In this document: positions 37,101 to 45,153 of the stretch, piece by piece | Position numbering within the stretch: the first letter of the stretch is position 1 | How the letters are laid out: each line of letters begins with the position of its first letter | DNA from: Bacteroidota bacterium | GTDB lineage: Bacteria > Bacteroidota > Bacteroidia > UKL13-3 | Length of the DNA: 64,000 nt | Reading direction: 5' to 3' | Assembly (NCBI GenBank): GCA_013298895.1 | Contig: JAAFJM010000011.1 | Span: forward strand, 28,784 to 92,783 | Program-made: the position numbers and the translations under genes | The notes under the pieces: model-generated | Told to the model about the DNA's origin: nothing | The model's input: the letters and a program-made list of their open reading frames with translations, nothing else | Database searches by the model: none

Positions 37101-40020
37101 TGAAACCCAAGAGTCGGGAAAAATAGGTGGAATTGAACTTGATTTTATTACCCAAGAATTTAGTTACACTGAAGAAATTGCAACCTTGTTTGATTTAGAA
37201 TCAACTGAAATATTAACCTTTGAAAAACTAATTAATTATTTTAAAGATGAAGCCAAAATATCTATTAAAAATAACTTTGATGTTATTCAAAAAATTGGCA
37301 ATTCAATTGATTTAGAATTAGAGTTATTAACTCAAAAAAATAATTATAAATGGGTAAGAATAACAGCAAAAGCTACAAAAAATGGTAAGAATATTATAAA
37401 GGCTTATGCCACAATTCAAGATATAACAAAGGAGAAACAACATGAACTACAGATATTAAATAATAAAGAAAAGTATAAAGCCTTTGTTGAAAATTCGCTC
37501 AACTCATTTATAATTACCAATATAAAAGGCGATATACTAGAAGTTAATCAATCAGCTTGTAGTTTATTTGTTTGTTCAAACGAAAAAATATTGACCAAAA
37601 ATGTTTCCGACTTTTTTGAAATTGAATCACCCAAATTTATTGAAATAACGAATAATCAAAAAATAAATGGAAATGCCAAAGCTGAAATAAACGCTGTTAA
37701 TTCTTTTGGTAATTATTTTATTGCCGATTATTCATCGGTAGTTTATAAAGATTTAATTAGCCATGAAGATAGAATATTTATTTACTTATCGGATATTACC
37801 AATAGGGTTAAAAATACCAATTTACTGAATGAAATAAGTATTATGGGTAAAATTGGCGGTTGGGAAGTTGATTTGGTAGCTAATAAAGCAACTTGGAGCG
37901 ATGTTACAAAATTAATTCATGAAGTTCCATTAGATTATGAACCTGATTTAAGTACAGCTATTCATTTTTATAAAGAAGGCTTTAGTAGAGATACTGTTTC
38001 TAAATGTGTTGAAATCGCCATTAAACAAGGAACACCTTGGGATTTTGAACTACAATTAATTACTGCTAAAGGAAATGAAATTTGGGTACGTGCTAAAGGA
38101 GAGGCAAGTTTTATTAATGGTAAATGTGTCAAATTATCTGGTGTTTTTCAAGATGTAACCTATCGTAAGGAACGCGACTTAAGAATAGAAGAACAAAGTA
38201 ATGAGCTGAATAATATTTTAAATACTTCACTTGATATTATTTGTATTATTGATAAAGACAATAAATTTGAAATAATTAGTAAGTCTGCCGAAAATATTTT
38301 AGGATACAAACCAGAGGAGCTTATTGGAAAACCTTTCTTGGATTTTGTTTACAGCGATGATATAGAACAAACAAAAGCAATTGCTGACAAGGTTTATGAA
38401 GGCAAATCGGTAACAAATTTTAAAAATAGGTACGTTCATAAAAACGGTAGTTTAGTTCCTTTTTCTTGGGCAGCAAAGTGGGATAAAAATGCTGAAAAAA
38501 TGTATTGTATAGCCAGAGACATTACCGAGAATCAAAAATTTGAAAAGGAAATATTAGAGATTAACGAAAGGTTTGAATATGTAACCAAAGCTACTTTTGA
38601 TGCTATTTGGGATTGGGATTTACAAAATGATATGATTTATTGGGGAGCAGGTTTTAAAACGCTTTTTGGTTACCAGAATGTAAATACTTTTATTAAAGGT
38701 AAAGAAAATTGGATTCAAAGAATTCATAAAAATGATTTAGAAAAAGTTGAGCTAGAATTAAACAAATTTATTGAATCAACTGAAAAAAATTGGAAATTTG
38801 AGTACCGTTATTTAAAAGCAAATGGTGATTATGCATTTATAATTGACAAGGCAATTTGTATTAGAAATGAAAATGGTAAAGTAATCAGAATGATAGGTGC
38901 CATGCAAGATTTAACTGAACAAAAAATTAAAGAAGAAAGGTTAAAGTTGTTTCAATCGGTAATAGAAAACACAAACGATGGTGTAATTATTACCAAAGCT
39001 GAACCTTTTGATGAACCTGGTCCTGAAATAATTTATGCCAATAATGCCATGTCCAAAATTTCGGGATATACACTAAACGAGTTAATAGGGTCAAGTCCAA
39101 GATTAATGCAAGGACCTGATACTAGCAGAGAAGAACTTGATAAAATAAGAAAAGCGATTGAAAATTGGCAACCAGTAGAAACGGAAATAATTAATTACAG
39201 GAAAAATGGAGAAGAATATTGGCTTAATTTTTCAATTGTTCCGGTAGCAAATGAAAAAGGTTGGTTTACTCATTGGATATCGATAGAACGTGATATAACT
39301 GCCCGCAAAAAAGCTGAAGAGGAACGCGAACAATTATTAAATGAATTAACTAATAATAACAAAGAACTTAAGCAGTTTTCGTATATTACATCGCACAATA
39401 TGCGTTCGCCATTAACGAATATATTGGCTATTTTAGACTTGTTTGATTATGAAAAAATTAATGATAAAGAAACCACTGAATTGATTGATGCCTTGAAGCA
39501 ATCAACCAATAAATTAAATGAAACTTTAAATGACTTAATAAAAATTCTTATAATAAAAGAAAACACCAACCAAGAACTTGAAAATATTAACATCGAAGAG
39601 GTATTTATTGGGGTAAAAAATTCTATTGATTCTATAGTTATAAGAAGCAATGCACAAATTAACCTAAATTTTTCAAAGGCAAATAAGCTGAGCTATAACA
39701 AGAGTTATTTAGAAAGTATTTTCTTAAATTTATTAACCAACTCCATTAAATATGCCAGCAAGGAACGACCATTAGAAATAACTGTAAGCACTCAAATAGA
39801 ACATAAAAAGATAAAGTTAACCTATGCTGATAATGGACTTGGGTTTGATATGGAGAAAGTTAAAGATAAAATTTTCGGATTATATCAAAGATTTCATACC
39901 CATACCGATAGTAAAGGAATTGGATTATACTTGGTTTATTCTCAAATAGTAGCTTTAGGTGGCAATATAAAGGTAGATAGTGAGGTTAATAAAGGCACTA
40001 CTTTTACCATACATTTTTAA
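34162..40020 (+). CDS. CheB-CheR-multiPAS hybrid sensor histidine kinase
   Basis: The protein has 1952 residues. It has a CheB methylesterase domain (about 8-190) with S17 (GASAGG), H45 (AQHLSP) and D137 (GTGTDG), but no receiver. A CheR methyltransferase follows (about 205-470; SSTGEEAYS, CRNLLIYF). Next is a coiled coil of repeated TSNEELQS-type heptads (about 635-720). About eight PAS domains span 740-1725, and a kinase core has the H-box SYITSHNMRSPLTNI, LLTNSIKYA, DNGLGFD and SKGIGLYLV. The last PAS has a LOV-like GSSPRLMQGPD but lacks the photoactive Cys. It is likely cytosolic, with no transmembrane segment and no adjacent chemoreceptor or response regulator. Confidence 0.95.
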   Translation: MINKENYPHYIVAIGASAGGLEALQDFLTNFPVELKNISIIIAQHLSPTHKSMLVQLLGKNSKLNVQEAKHLAIIEPSQVYIAPPDADITVSNEKIILTKPQNQLGPKPSVDLLFQSLANALHERVIGVILSGTGTDGAIGVRAIKKNGGFTLAQEPHTAKYNGMPIAAIDTGDIDSVLLPEKMGEEIKEFVLNPVQFKVIKYSDNEEYNSLDQIFKLLSSRTGTDFSNYKEATVKRRLEKRINELKLKSIKEYLVFIENNPSELDEMFNKILIGVTSFFRDSEAFIALELYIKKIITNSAKKHIRIWAPASSTGEEAYSIAIILARLLKDKINQYNIQIFATDIDDRAITIARKGLYTPEVIQNIPSDILNEYFLKNGSNYELVKSIRSMVLFSKHDVTNNPPFLKLDLICCRNLLIYFGANLQKQIIPLFHYSLNENGYLFLGKSETVGQFSDLFNTIDAKNKIFQHKKGNAFKTIQFSNFKAKLQHATRLDDNAKTSKVKSNSSLEDIIKETIYSDFENPYVIINENFDIQSVYGDVRLFLSFTSGNVNVNLIKMVNAELQIELRAIITKAIKDFKNIKSPIKKFNLFGQIHFVRLCVKPLKSISFSDNLLMVIFEKLEIDEFILKENLITDKELIDNRVQELEKELLQTKEHLQTFIEELETSNEELQSLNEEMHSTNEELQSSNEELETSNEELQSTNEEVQIAYTELKLVNDELFKKEKLLTEKQAKLNALLDNNLQGFILVDESYLAITINEKAISIFNLFSVKPLLEGASLFDYFESQALEELIVDFKTAITGKSITKQFYINDLTKSKICFSVNFTPIINELGQVKSFSFGLIEITPEILALEKLTKAEKLLDAVFNATAVGVCITDEKGIFIDVNNEYCRIYGYTKEELIGNNFTLVVPVEYKQALQNLHDEFIDGKEELAAEWQVQRKNGTIIDIYASAELLVQPDGKKYKVTSVRDITENKKYKNLLFETQESGKIGGIELDFITQEFSYTEEIATLFDLESTEILTFEKLINYFKDEAKISIKNNFDVIQKIGNSIDLELELLTQKNNYKWVRITAKATKNGKNIIKAYATIQDITKEKQHELQILNNKEKYKAFVENSLNSFIITNIKGDILEVNQSACSLFVCSNEKILTKNVSDFFEIESPKFIEITNNQKINGNAKAEINAVNSFGNYFIADYSSVVYKDLISHEDRIFIYLSDITNRVKNTNLLNEISIMGKIGGWEVDLVANKATWSDVTKLIHEVPLDYEPDLSTAIHFYKEGFSRDTVSKCVEIAIKQGTPWDFELQLITAKGNEIWVRAKGEASFINGKCVKLSGVFQDVTYRKERDLRIEEQSNELNNILNTSLDIICIIDKDNKFEIISKSAENILGYKPEELIGKPFLDFVYSDDIEQTKAIADKVYEGKSVTNFKNRYVHKNGSLVPFSWAAKWDKNAEKMYCIARDITENQKFEKEILEINERFEYVTKATFDAIWDWDLQNDMIYWGAGFKTLFGYQNVNTFIKGKENWIQRIHKNDLEKVELELNKFIESTEKNWKFEYRYLKANGDYAFIIDKAICIRNENGKVIRMIGAMQDLTEQKIKEERLKLFQSVIENTNDGVIITKAEPFDEPGPEIIYANNAMSKISGYTLNELIGSSPRLMQGPDTSREELDKIRKAIENWQPVETEIINYRKNGEEYWLNFSIVPVANEKGWFTHWISIERDITARKKAEEEREQLLNELTNNNKELKQFSYITSHNMRSPLTNILAILDLFDYEKINDKETTELIDALKQSTNKLNETLNDLIKILIIKENTNQELENINIEEVFIGVKNSIDSIVIRSNAQINLNFSKANKLSYNKSYLESIFLNLLTNSIKYASKERPLEITVSTQIEHKKIKLTYADNGLGFDMEKVKDKIFGLYQRFHTHTDSKGIGLYLVYSQIVALGGNIKVDSEVNKGTTFTIHF

Positions 40021-40040
40021 AAATATTTTGACAAAATAAG

Positions 40041-40080
40041 AAAGCAGTTATGAGGTAGATTACTTTATAACTGCTTTTTT
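40041..40080 (+). terminator. intrinsic terminator of the hybrid kinase gene
   Basis: Arms AAAGCAGTTAT (40041-40051) and ATAACTGCTTT (40067-40077) form an 11-bp stem followed by a T-run. Confidence 0.88.
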
Positions 40081-40186
40081 ATTACTAAAATAAACTTTTG
40101 ATAGTTAAGTAAGTTTTGTAATATTTTATCTCAATTCTTGATTGTCTTGTATAAACAAATTTTAGGTTATGTAAAAATAAGGTTAA

Positions 40187-40211
40187 CAATAGTTGATTTT
40201 GTCAACTATTG
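40187..40211. promoter_or_regulatory. palindromic operator, probably for the MarR regulator
   Basis: A perfect 10-bp inverted repeat CAATAGTTGA / TCAACTATTG flanks a 5-base spacer. A weaker half-site pair, TTGA-5-TCAA, follows at 40209-40221, centred 16 bases downstream. Both lie between or over the promoter elements before the marR-type gene. Confidence 0.75.
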
Positions 40212-40230
40212 ATTTATTCAACTACATTTG
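40198..40230 (+). promoter_or_regulatory. promoter of the MarR/RND operon
   Basis: TTTG at 40198-40201 and TACATTTG at 40223-40230 match the Bacteroidota -33 and -7 elements with a 21-base spacer. The -33 element falls in the operator spacer. The ATG at 40240 is only 9 bases after the -7 element, so the leader is very short. Confidence 0.65.
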
Positions 40231-40239
40231 CTGCCATAA

Positions 40240-40737
40240 ATGGAAGATGAAGAAAACTGCAAATCGGATTTTGGTACTCCATTGGCCTATAAGTTTACCC
40301 TTTTAGCCAAAAACTATTACGGAGCTGCTACTGCTCATTTTACTGATTTTGATTTTGATAAATACTTTTATGTATTAATGGTTATTGGTAATCACGAAAA
40401 AATTACTCAGCAATGTTTGTCGAAATATTTCGATATAGACAAAGCAAGTATTGTTCGCATCATTGATTATTTAACCGAAAAAGGATTGGTAATTCGTGAA
40501 AAGAATGCACTCGATAGAAGAGAGCACATGATAGTTTGTACTGAAAAAGGCAAAACTTATCTACCTAAAATAAACGAAGCTTTTAATTTGGTAAACAATT
40601 CGGCCTTTAAAAACTTTACTGAGCAAGAGCAAACATTGTTTTTTGAAATGCTTAACCGAATGCTCCATAATATTTCGGGTTTACCTGCCGAGTACTACGA
40701 ACTAAAATATGTAAAATCAAATAAAGTAAGCAAATAG
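40240..40737 (+). CDS. MarR-family transcriptional regulator
   Basis: The 165-residue protein has the MarR winged-helix core (about 45-125): ITQQCLSKYFDIDKASIVRIIDYLTEKGLVIREKNALDRREHMI, including the DRR wing motif. It is flanked by dimerisation helices. MarR proteins bind palindromes as dimers and release them on binding small ligands. A perfect palindrome over its own promoter and the RND efflux genes downstream (28-base gap) point to an autoregulated repressor of the efflux operon. The ligand is unknown. Confidence 0.93.
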   Translation: MEDEENCKSDFGTPLAYKFTLLAKNYYGAATAHFTDFDFDKYFYVLMVIGNHEKITQQCLSKYFDIDKASIVRIIDYLTEKGLVIREKNALDRREHMIVCTEKGKTYLPKINEAFNLVNNSAFKNFTEQEQTLFFEMLNRMLHNISGLPAEYYELKYVKSNKVSK

Positions 40738-40765
40738 AAGCTTATTATAATTTTAAACAATAAAC

Positions 40766-41821
40766 ATGATTAAAAAACAAATTATAACTTATTCAGTAAT
40801 TATAGCCATAATAGCCTTGTTGGCCTATCCTAAGATTTTTCCTAAATCTGAAGCAGGAGCTTCAGGAGCAAAAGGTGGTAAGCCAACTGCTGCGCCAGTA
40901 AAAGTGAGTGTGGTAGTTGCTCAAAAACAAAGTGTATCAAGCTCAGTGCAAGCCATTGGTAATATTATGGCAGATGAAGAGGTGGAGTTGCATGCCGAAA
41001 CGCAAGGTAGAATTACTAAAATTGGTTTTACCGAAGGTGCTTTAGTGGCAAAAGGCAAACAACTTATCAAAATTTATGATGGCGATTTACAAGCTCAACT
41101 AAACAAAGCATTGATTAACAAAAAACTGAAACAAGAAACCGAAAAACGCAATAAACAATTATTAGACAAAGGAGGAATTAGCCAAGAAGCATACGATTTA
41201 TCGCTTACCGACTTGAATTCAATAAACGCTGATATTGAAATACTAAAAGAAAGCATCAAGCATACAGAAATTGTAGCACCATTTAGTGGTAAAATAGGTT
41301 TAAAATATGTAAGCGAAGGTTCGTTTGTTAATTCGGCTTCTAAAATTGCTTCTATCCAAAAAATTGATAAGATAAAAATTGAATTTTCGGTTCCTGAAAG
41401 ATACGTAGCACAAATCAGCAATGGTACTGAAGTAAATTTTACAGTAGAAGGAATTCAAAAAACTTTTAAAGCTAAAATTTATGCCATTGAACCAAAGGTA
41501 GATGTGGTAAATAGAAATGTGGTTTTAAGAGCCATTTGCGAAAATAGCAATGGTGTGCTTTTACCTGGATTATTTGCCAAAGTAAATGTGCCTTTAAACG
41601 ATAAAGAAGGTGTATTTTTAATTCCAACACAGTCGGTGGTACCTATTTTAAAAGGACAAAAAGTATTTGTGGTGAAAGGCGATTCAGCCGTTGAACAAAA
41701 AGTAGAAGTAGCGGGAAGGAATGAATTAAACGTAGAAATTGTTAGTGGTTTAAAAACGGGTGATTCGGTAATTGTAAGTGGAATTATTCAAATGAAACAA
41801 GGAGTTAAGGTGAAATTTTAA
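40766..41821 (+). CDS. RND efflux periplasmic adaptor (membrane fusion protein)
   Basis: The 351-residue protein has an N-terminal membrane anchor (IITYSVIIAIIALLAYPKIF). It then has the adaptor order of barrel-sandwich lipoyl halves (ADEEVELHAETQGRITKIGFTEGALVAKG and EIVAPFSGKIGLKYVSEG) around a short helical hairpin, a beta-barrel domain and a membrane-proximal domain. It joins the inner membrane pump to the outer membrane channel encoded downstream. A Gly/Ala/Lys-rich linker (about 31-43) follows the anchor. It is separated from the pump gene by 230 bases of repeats rather than the usual tight junction. Confidence 0.95.
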   Translation: MIKKQIITYSVIIAIIALLAYPKIFPKSEAGASGAKGGKPTAAPVKVSVVVAQKQSVSSSVQAIGNIMADEEVELHAETQGRITKIGFTEGALVAKGKQLIKIYDGDLQAQLNKALINKKLKQETEKRNKQLLDKGGISQEAYDLSLTDLNSINADIEILKESIKHTEIVAPFSGKIGLKYVSEGSFVNSASKIASIQKIDKIKIEFSVPERYVAQISNGTEVNFTVEGIQKTFKAKIYAIEPKVDVVNRNVVLRAICENSNGVLLPGLFAKVNVPLNDKEGVFLIPTQSVVPILKGQKVFVVKGDSAVEQKVEVAGRNELNVEIVSGLKTGDSVIVSGIIQMKQGVKVKF

Positions 41822-42051
41822 ATGTTGAATTATGAATTATGAATTGTGAGTTGAGAAATGAGCACTGAGCGTTGAGCAATGAGAAAGGAGAATTGAAAAG
41901 TTGGGAATTTAACTAAACAACAATTCAACCATTTAACAATTTAACAATTCAACCATTTAACAATCCAACAATTTAGCAATCTAAACATCTAGCAATTCAA
42001 CAATCTCCAAATCACTAAATCTCCAAATCACTAAATCTTTAAATAACTAAA
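41822..42051. repeat. intra-operon block of short drifting repeats
   Basis: The gap between adaptor and pump genes contains GAATTATGAATTGTGAG-type and GAGCACTGAGCGTTGAGCAATGAG-type repeats, then CAATTCAACCATTTAA variants. It ends in three tandem 16-base units (42002-42049), the first two identical (AATCTCCAAATCACTA), ending two bases before the ATG. Confidence 0.85.
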
Positions 42052-45000
42052 ATGAGTTTATCAAGTGTAAGTATAAGTAGGCCAGTATTAGCAACGGTTA
42101 TGTCGATAGCCATTGTATTATTTGGTGCTATTGGATATAAATATTTAGGTGTAAGGGAATTTCCTTCCATCGATCCACCAATCATAACAGTAAGAACAAG
42201 TTATACCGGTGCCAATGCCGAAATTATTGAATCGCAAATTACAGAGCCTTTAGAAAAATCAATTAATGGAATTGCGGGTATTCGTTCTATTTCTTCAGCC
42301 AGTAATTTAGGAACCAGTAATATAACTGTAGAGTTTAATTTAGATGCCAATTTAGAAGAAGCAGCTAACGATGTACGCGATAAAGTTTCGCAAGCTGTGA
42401 GGCAATTACCACAAGATATTGATGCACCTCCTGTAGTAAGTAAAGCCGATGCAAACTCGGATGCTATTTTGGGTATGACCATCCAAAGCGATAATAAAAA
42501 CCAATTACAGGTAAGTGATTATGCCGAAAATGTGTTGTTAGAAAAACTACAAACCATTCCTGGAGTTAGTACCATTCAAATTTGGGGACAAAAACGTTAT
42601 GCCATGCGTTTGTGGTTAAATCCTGCTAAACTTTCAGCTTTAGGAGTTACAGCCCTAGATGTAAAACAAGCATTAGATAGAGAAAATGTGGAACTACCAG
42701 GAGGTAAAATAGAAGGAAATACCACTGAGTTAACGGTAAAAACGGTTGGTAAATTTACCACTGAAGAGCAATTCAATAACTTAATTATTAAAGCCGATGA
42801 TACCAAAACCATCAAGTTAAAAGATGTTGGTTACGCAATTATAGGAGCAGAAAACGAAGAGACTATTTTAAAAGAATCAGGTATTCCAATGATTGGTTTA
42901 GGCATTGTACCTCAACCAGGTGCCAATTATATAGAAATAGCCGATGAGTTTTACAAACGTTTTGAGCAAATAAAAAAAGAAGTTCCCAAAGATTTTAAAC
43001 TGAATGTATCTATTGATAATACCAAGTTTATCAAAACATCTATTACCGAGGTAAAAGAAACTTTATTAATAGCTTTTATATTAGTTGTATTAATTATTTT
43101 CTTGTTTTTTAGAGATTGGTTAATTGCTTTTAGGCCATTAATTGATATTCCTGTTTCACTGATTGGTGCATTTTTTATAATGTACTTAGCAGGTTTTTCT
43201 ATCAATATTTTAACCTTATTAGCAATTGTATTAGCTACAGGTTTGGTGGTCGATGATGGAATTGTGGTAACCGAAAATATTTTCAAGAAAATAGAAGAAG
43301 GTCTTTCACCTCGCGAAGCGGCCATAAAAGGTTCAAACGAAATATTTTTTGCTGTAGTTTCTACTTCAATTACGTTGGCAGTAGTTTTTTTACCCATTAT
43401 TTTCTTACAAGGTTTTGTGGGCAGGTTATTCCGTGAGTTTGGAGTGGTGGTAGCTGGTGCGGTTCTGATTTCTGCATTTGTTTCGCTTTCGTTAACGCCT
43501 ATGTTAAATGTGTTTTTAACCAGAAAAGACCATAAAAAACGAAGTAATTTTTATATTAAAACCGAACCATTTTTTGAAGGATTAAACAATGCTTATAAAA
43601 ACTCGTTGGATACTTTTTTTGAACGCAAATGGTTGGCATTGGTAATTGTTGTAATTTCATTTGGCTTAATATTTTTAATTGGAAATACCATCCAAAGTGA
43701 GTTAGCTCCTCTTGATGACAGAAGTGTAATGCGCATAAGTTCAACAGCGCCCGAAGGTGCATCTTACGAGTTTATGGATAATTACCAAGATAAAATTACT
43801 CAACTGATTTTAGATTCAGTTCCTGAAAAGAAAATTATTATTTCGGTTACAGCACCAGGTTTTACTGGAAGTGGAGCGGTAAATACTGGTTTTAACCGAA
43901 TTATATTAAACGACCCTGATAAACGCAAACGTTCGCAACAGCAAATAGCCGATATGCTCACCCGAAATTTAAAGAATTTTCCTGATGCTAAATCATTTGT
44001 AATTCAAGATCAAACCATTAATGGTTCAGGCGGTTCGCGTGCTGGTTTACCCGTTCAATTCATTTTACAAAATCAAGATTTTAGTAAAATTCAACAATAC
44101 TTACCAAAGTTTATTGAGGCAGTATCTGCTAATAAAACTTTCCAAGGGTTTGATGTAAATTTAAAGTTCAATAAACCCGAATTGGTGATTACGATTGATA
44201 GAGACAAAGCCAAAAGTTTGGGTGTTTCGGTTCAAAGTGTGGCGCAAACATTGCAATTGGCATATAGCGGATTGCGTTATGGATATTATACACAACAAGG
44301 AAAACAGTACCAAGTTATTGGCCAAATGGACAGAGAAAACCGCGATGAACCTTTGGATTTAAAATCGCTTTACGTTAAAAACGATGCAGGTAAAATGATT
44401 CAATTAGATAACGTGGTGCAAATTACAGAACAAAGCAGTCCTCCACAGTTATATCATTACAATCGATACAAAGCAGCCACTGTTTCCGCAGGTTTAGCAC
44501 CAGGCAAAACCATTGGTGATGGGATAAAGGAAATGGAAAAAATTTCGAAAAAGGTGTTAGACGAATCGTTTACTACCGATTTGGCTGGTCCTTCTCGCGA
44601 TTTTTCTGAAAGTTCGTCAAATACCACCTTTGCATTTTTATTGGCTTTGGTATTGGTTTATTTGGTATTAGCAGCTCAGTTTGAAAGTTTTATCGACCCT
44701 TTAATTATTATGATTACGGTGCCAATGGCTTTAGCTGGAGCATTAATTTCATTGTGGTATTTTAACCAAACCATCAATATTTTTAGTCAGATTGGAATCA
44801 TTGTTTTAATAGGTTTGGTTACTAAAAATGGAATTTTAATTGTAGAATTTGCTAACCATCAAAAAGAAAGTGGTTTACAAACCATTGAAGCTGTTAAACT
44901 TGCAGCAGTGCAGCGTTTACGCCCCATTATGATGACCAGTTTGGCTACCATTTTAGGAGCTTTGCCAATTGCTTTAGCTTTAGGAGCTGGCGCAAAAAGT

Positions 45001-45147
45001 AGAACTGCCATGGGTATAGTAATTATAGGTGGTTTGTTGTTCTCTGGATTTTTAACTTTATATGTAATTCCGGTTATGTACAGTTATATTTCTCGTAATA
45101 AAAAATCAAAAACCGAAGTAGAATCAACCGAAGAAATTTCGGCTTAA
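42052..45147 (+). CDS. RND multidrug-type efflux pump (AcrB/HAE-1 family)
   Basis: The 1031-residue, 12-span proton-driven pump opens SISRPVLATVMSIAIVLFGAIGYKYLGVREFPSIDPP, as in AcrB relatives. The proton-relay residues D401/D402 lie in LATGLVVDDGIVVTEN and K925 in GLVTKNGILIVEFAN. Two large periplasmic porter regions (about 40-330 and 560-870) are present. The VDD and TKNG signature supports the hydrophobe/amphiphile subfamily rather than metal (CusA) pumps. It works as a trimer with the flanking adaptor and TolC-like channel; the substrate is not determinable. Confidence 0.96.
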   Translation: MSLSSVSISRPVLATVMSIAIVLFGAIGYKYLGVREFPSIDPPIITVRTSYTGANAEIIESQITEPLEKSINGIAGIRSISSASNLGTSNITVEFNLDANLEEAANDVRDKVSQAVRQLPQDIDAPPVVSKADANSDAILGMTIQSDNKNQLQVSDYAENVLLEKLQTIPGVSTIQIWGQKRYAMRLWLNPAKLSALGVTALDVKQALDRENVELPGGKIEGNTTELTVKTVGKFTTEEQFNNLIIKADDTKTIKLKDVGYAIIGAENEETILKESGIPMIGLGIVPQPGANYIEIADEFYKRFEQIKKEVPKDFKLNVSIDNTKFIKTSITEVKETLLIAFILVVLIIFLFFRDWLIAFRPLIDIPVSLIGAFFIMYLAGFSINILTLLAIVLATGLVVDDGIVVTENIFKKIEEGLSPREAAIKGSNEIFFAVVSTSITLAVVFLPIIFLQGFVGRLFREFGVVVAGAVLISAFVSLSLTPMLNVFLTRKDHKKRSNFYIKTEPFFEGLNNAYKNSLDTFFERKWLALVIVVISFGLIFLIGNTIQSELAPLDDRSVMRISSTAPEGASYEFMDNYQDKITQLILDSVPEKKIIISVTAPGFTGSGAVNTGFNRIILNDPDKRKRSQQQIADMLTRNLKNFPDAKSFVIQDQTINGSGGSRAGLPVQFILQNQDFSKIQQYLPKFIEAVSANKTFQGFDVNLKFNKPELVITIDRDKAKSLGVSVQSVAQTLQLAYSGLRYGYYTQQGKQYQVIGQMDRENRDEPLDLKSLYVKNDAGKMIQLDNVVQITEQSSPPQLYHYNRYKAATVSAGLAPGKTIGDGIKEMEKISKKVLDESFTTDLAGPSRDFSESSSNTTFAFLLALVLVYLVLAAQFESFIDPLIIMITVPMALAGALISLWYFNQTINIFSQIGIIVLIGLVTKNGILIVEFANHQKESGLQTIEAVKLAAVQRLRPIMMTSLATILGALPIALALGAGAKSRTAMGIVIIGGLLFSGFLTLYVIPVMYSYISRNKKSKTEVESTEEISA

Positions 45148-45153
45148 TTAAAA

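Noticed and set aside
38940..39310. Last PAS domain of the hybrid kinase as a LOV photosensor
   Set aside because: The LOV-like segment reads GSSPRLMQGPD, lacking the flavin-binding Cys of the NCRFLQ motif, so classical photochemistry is not supported.
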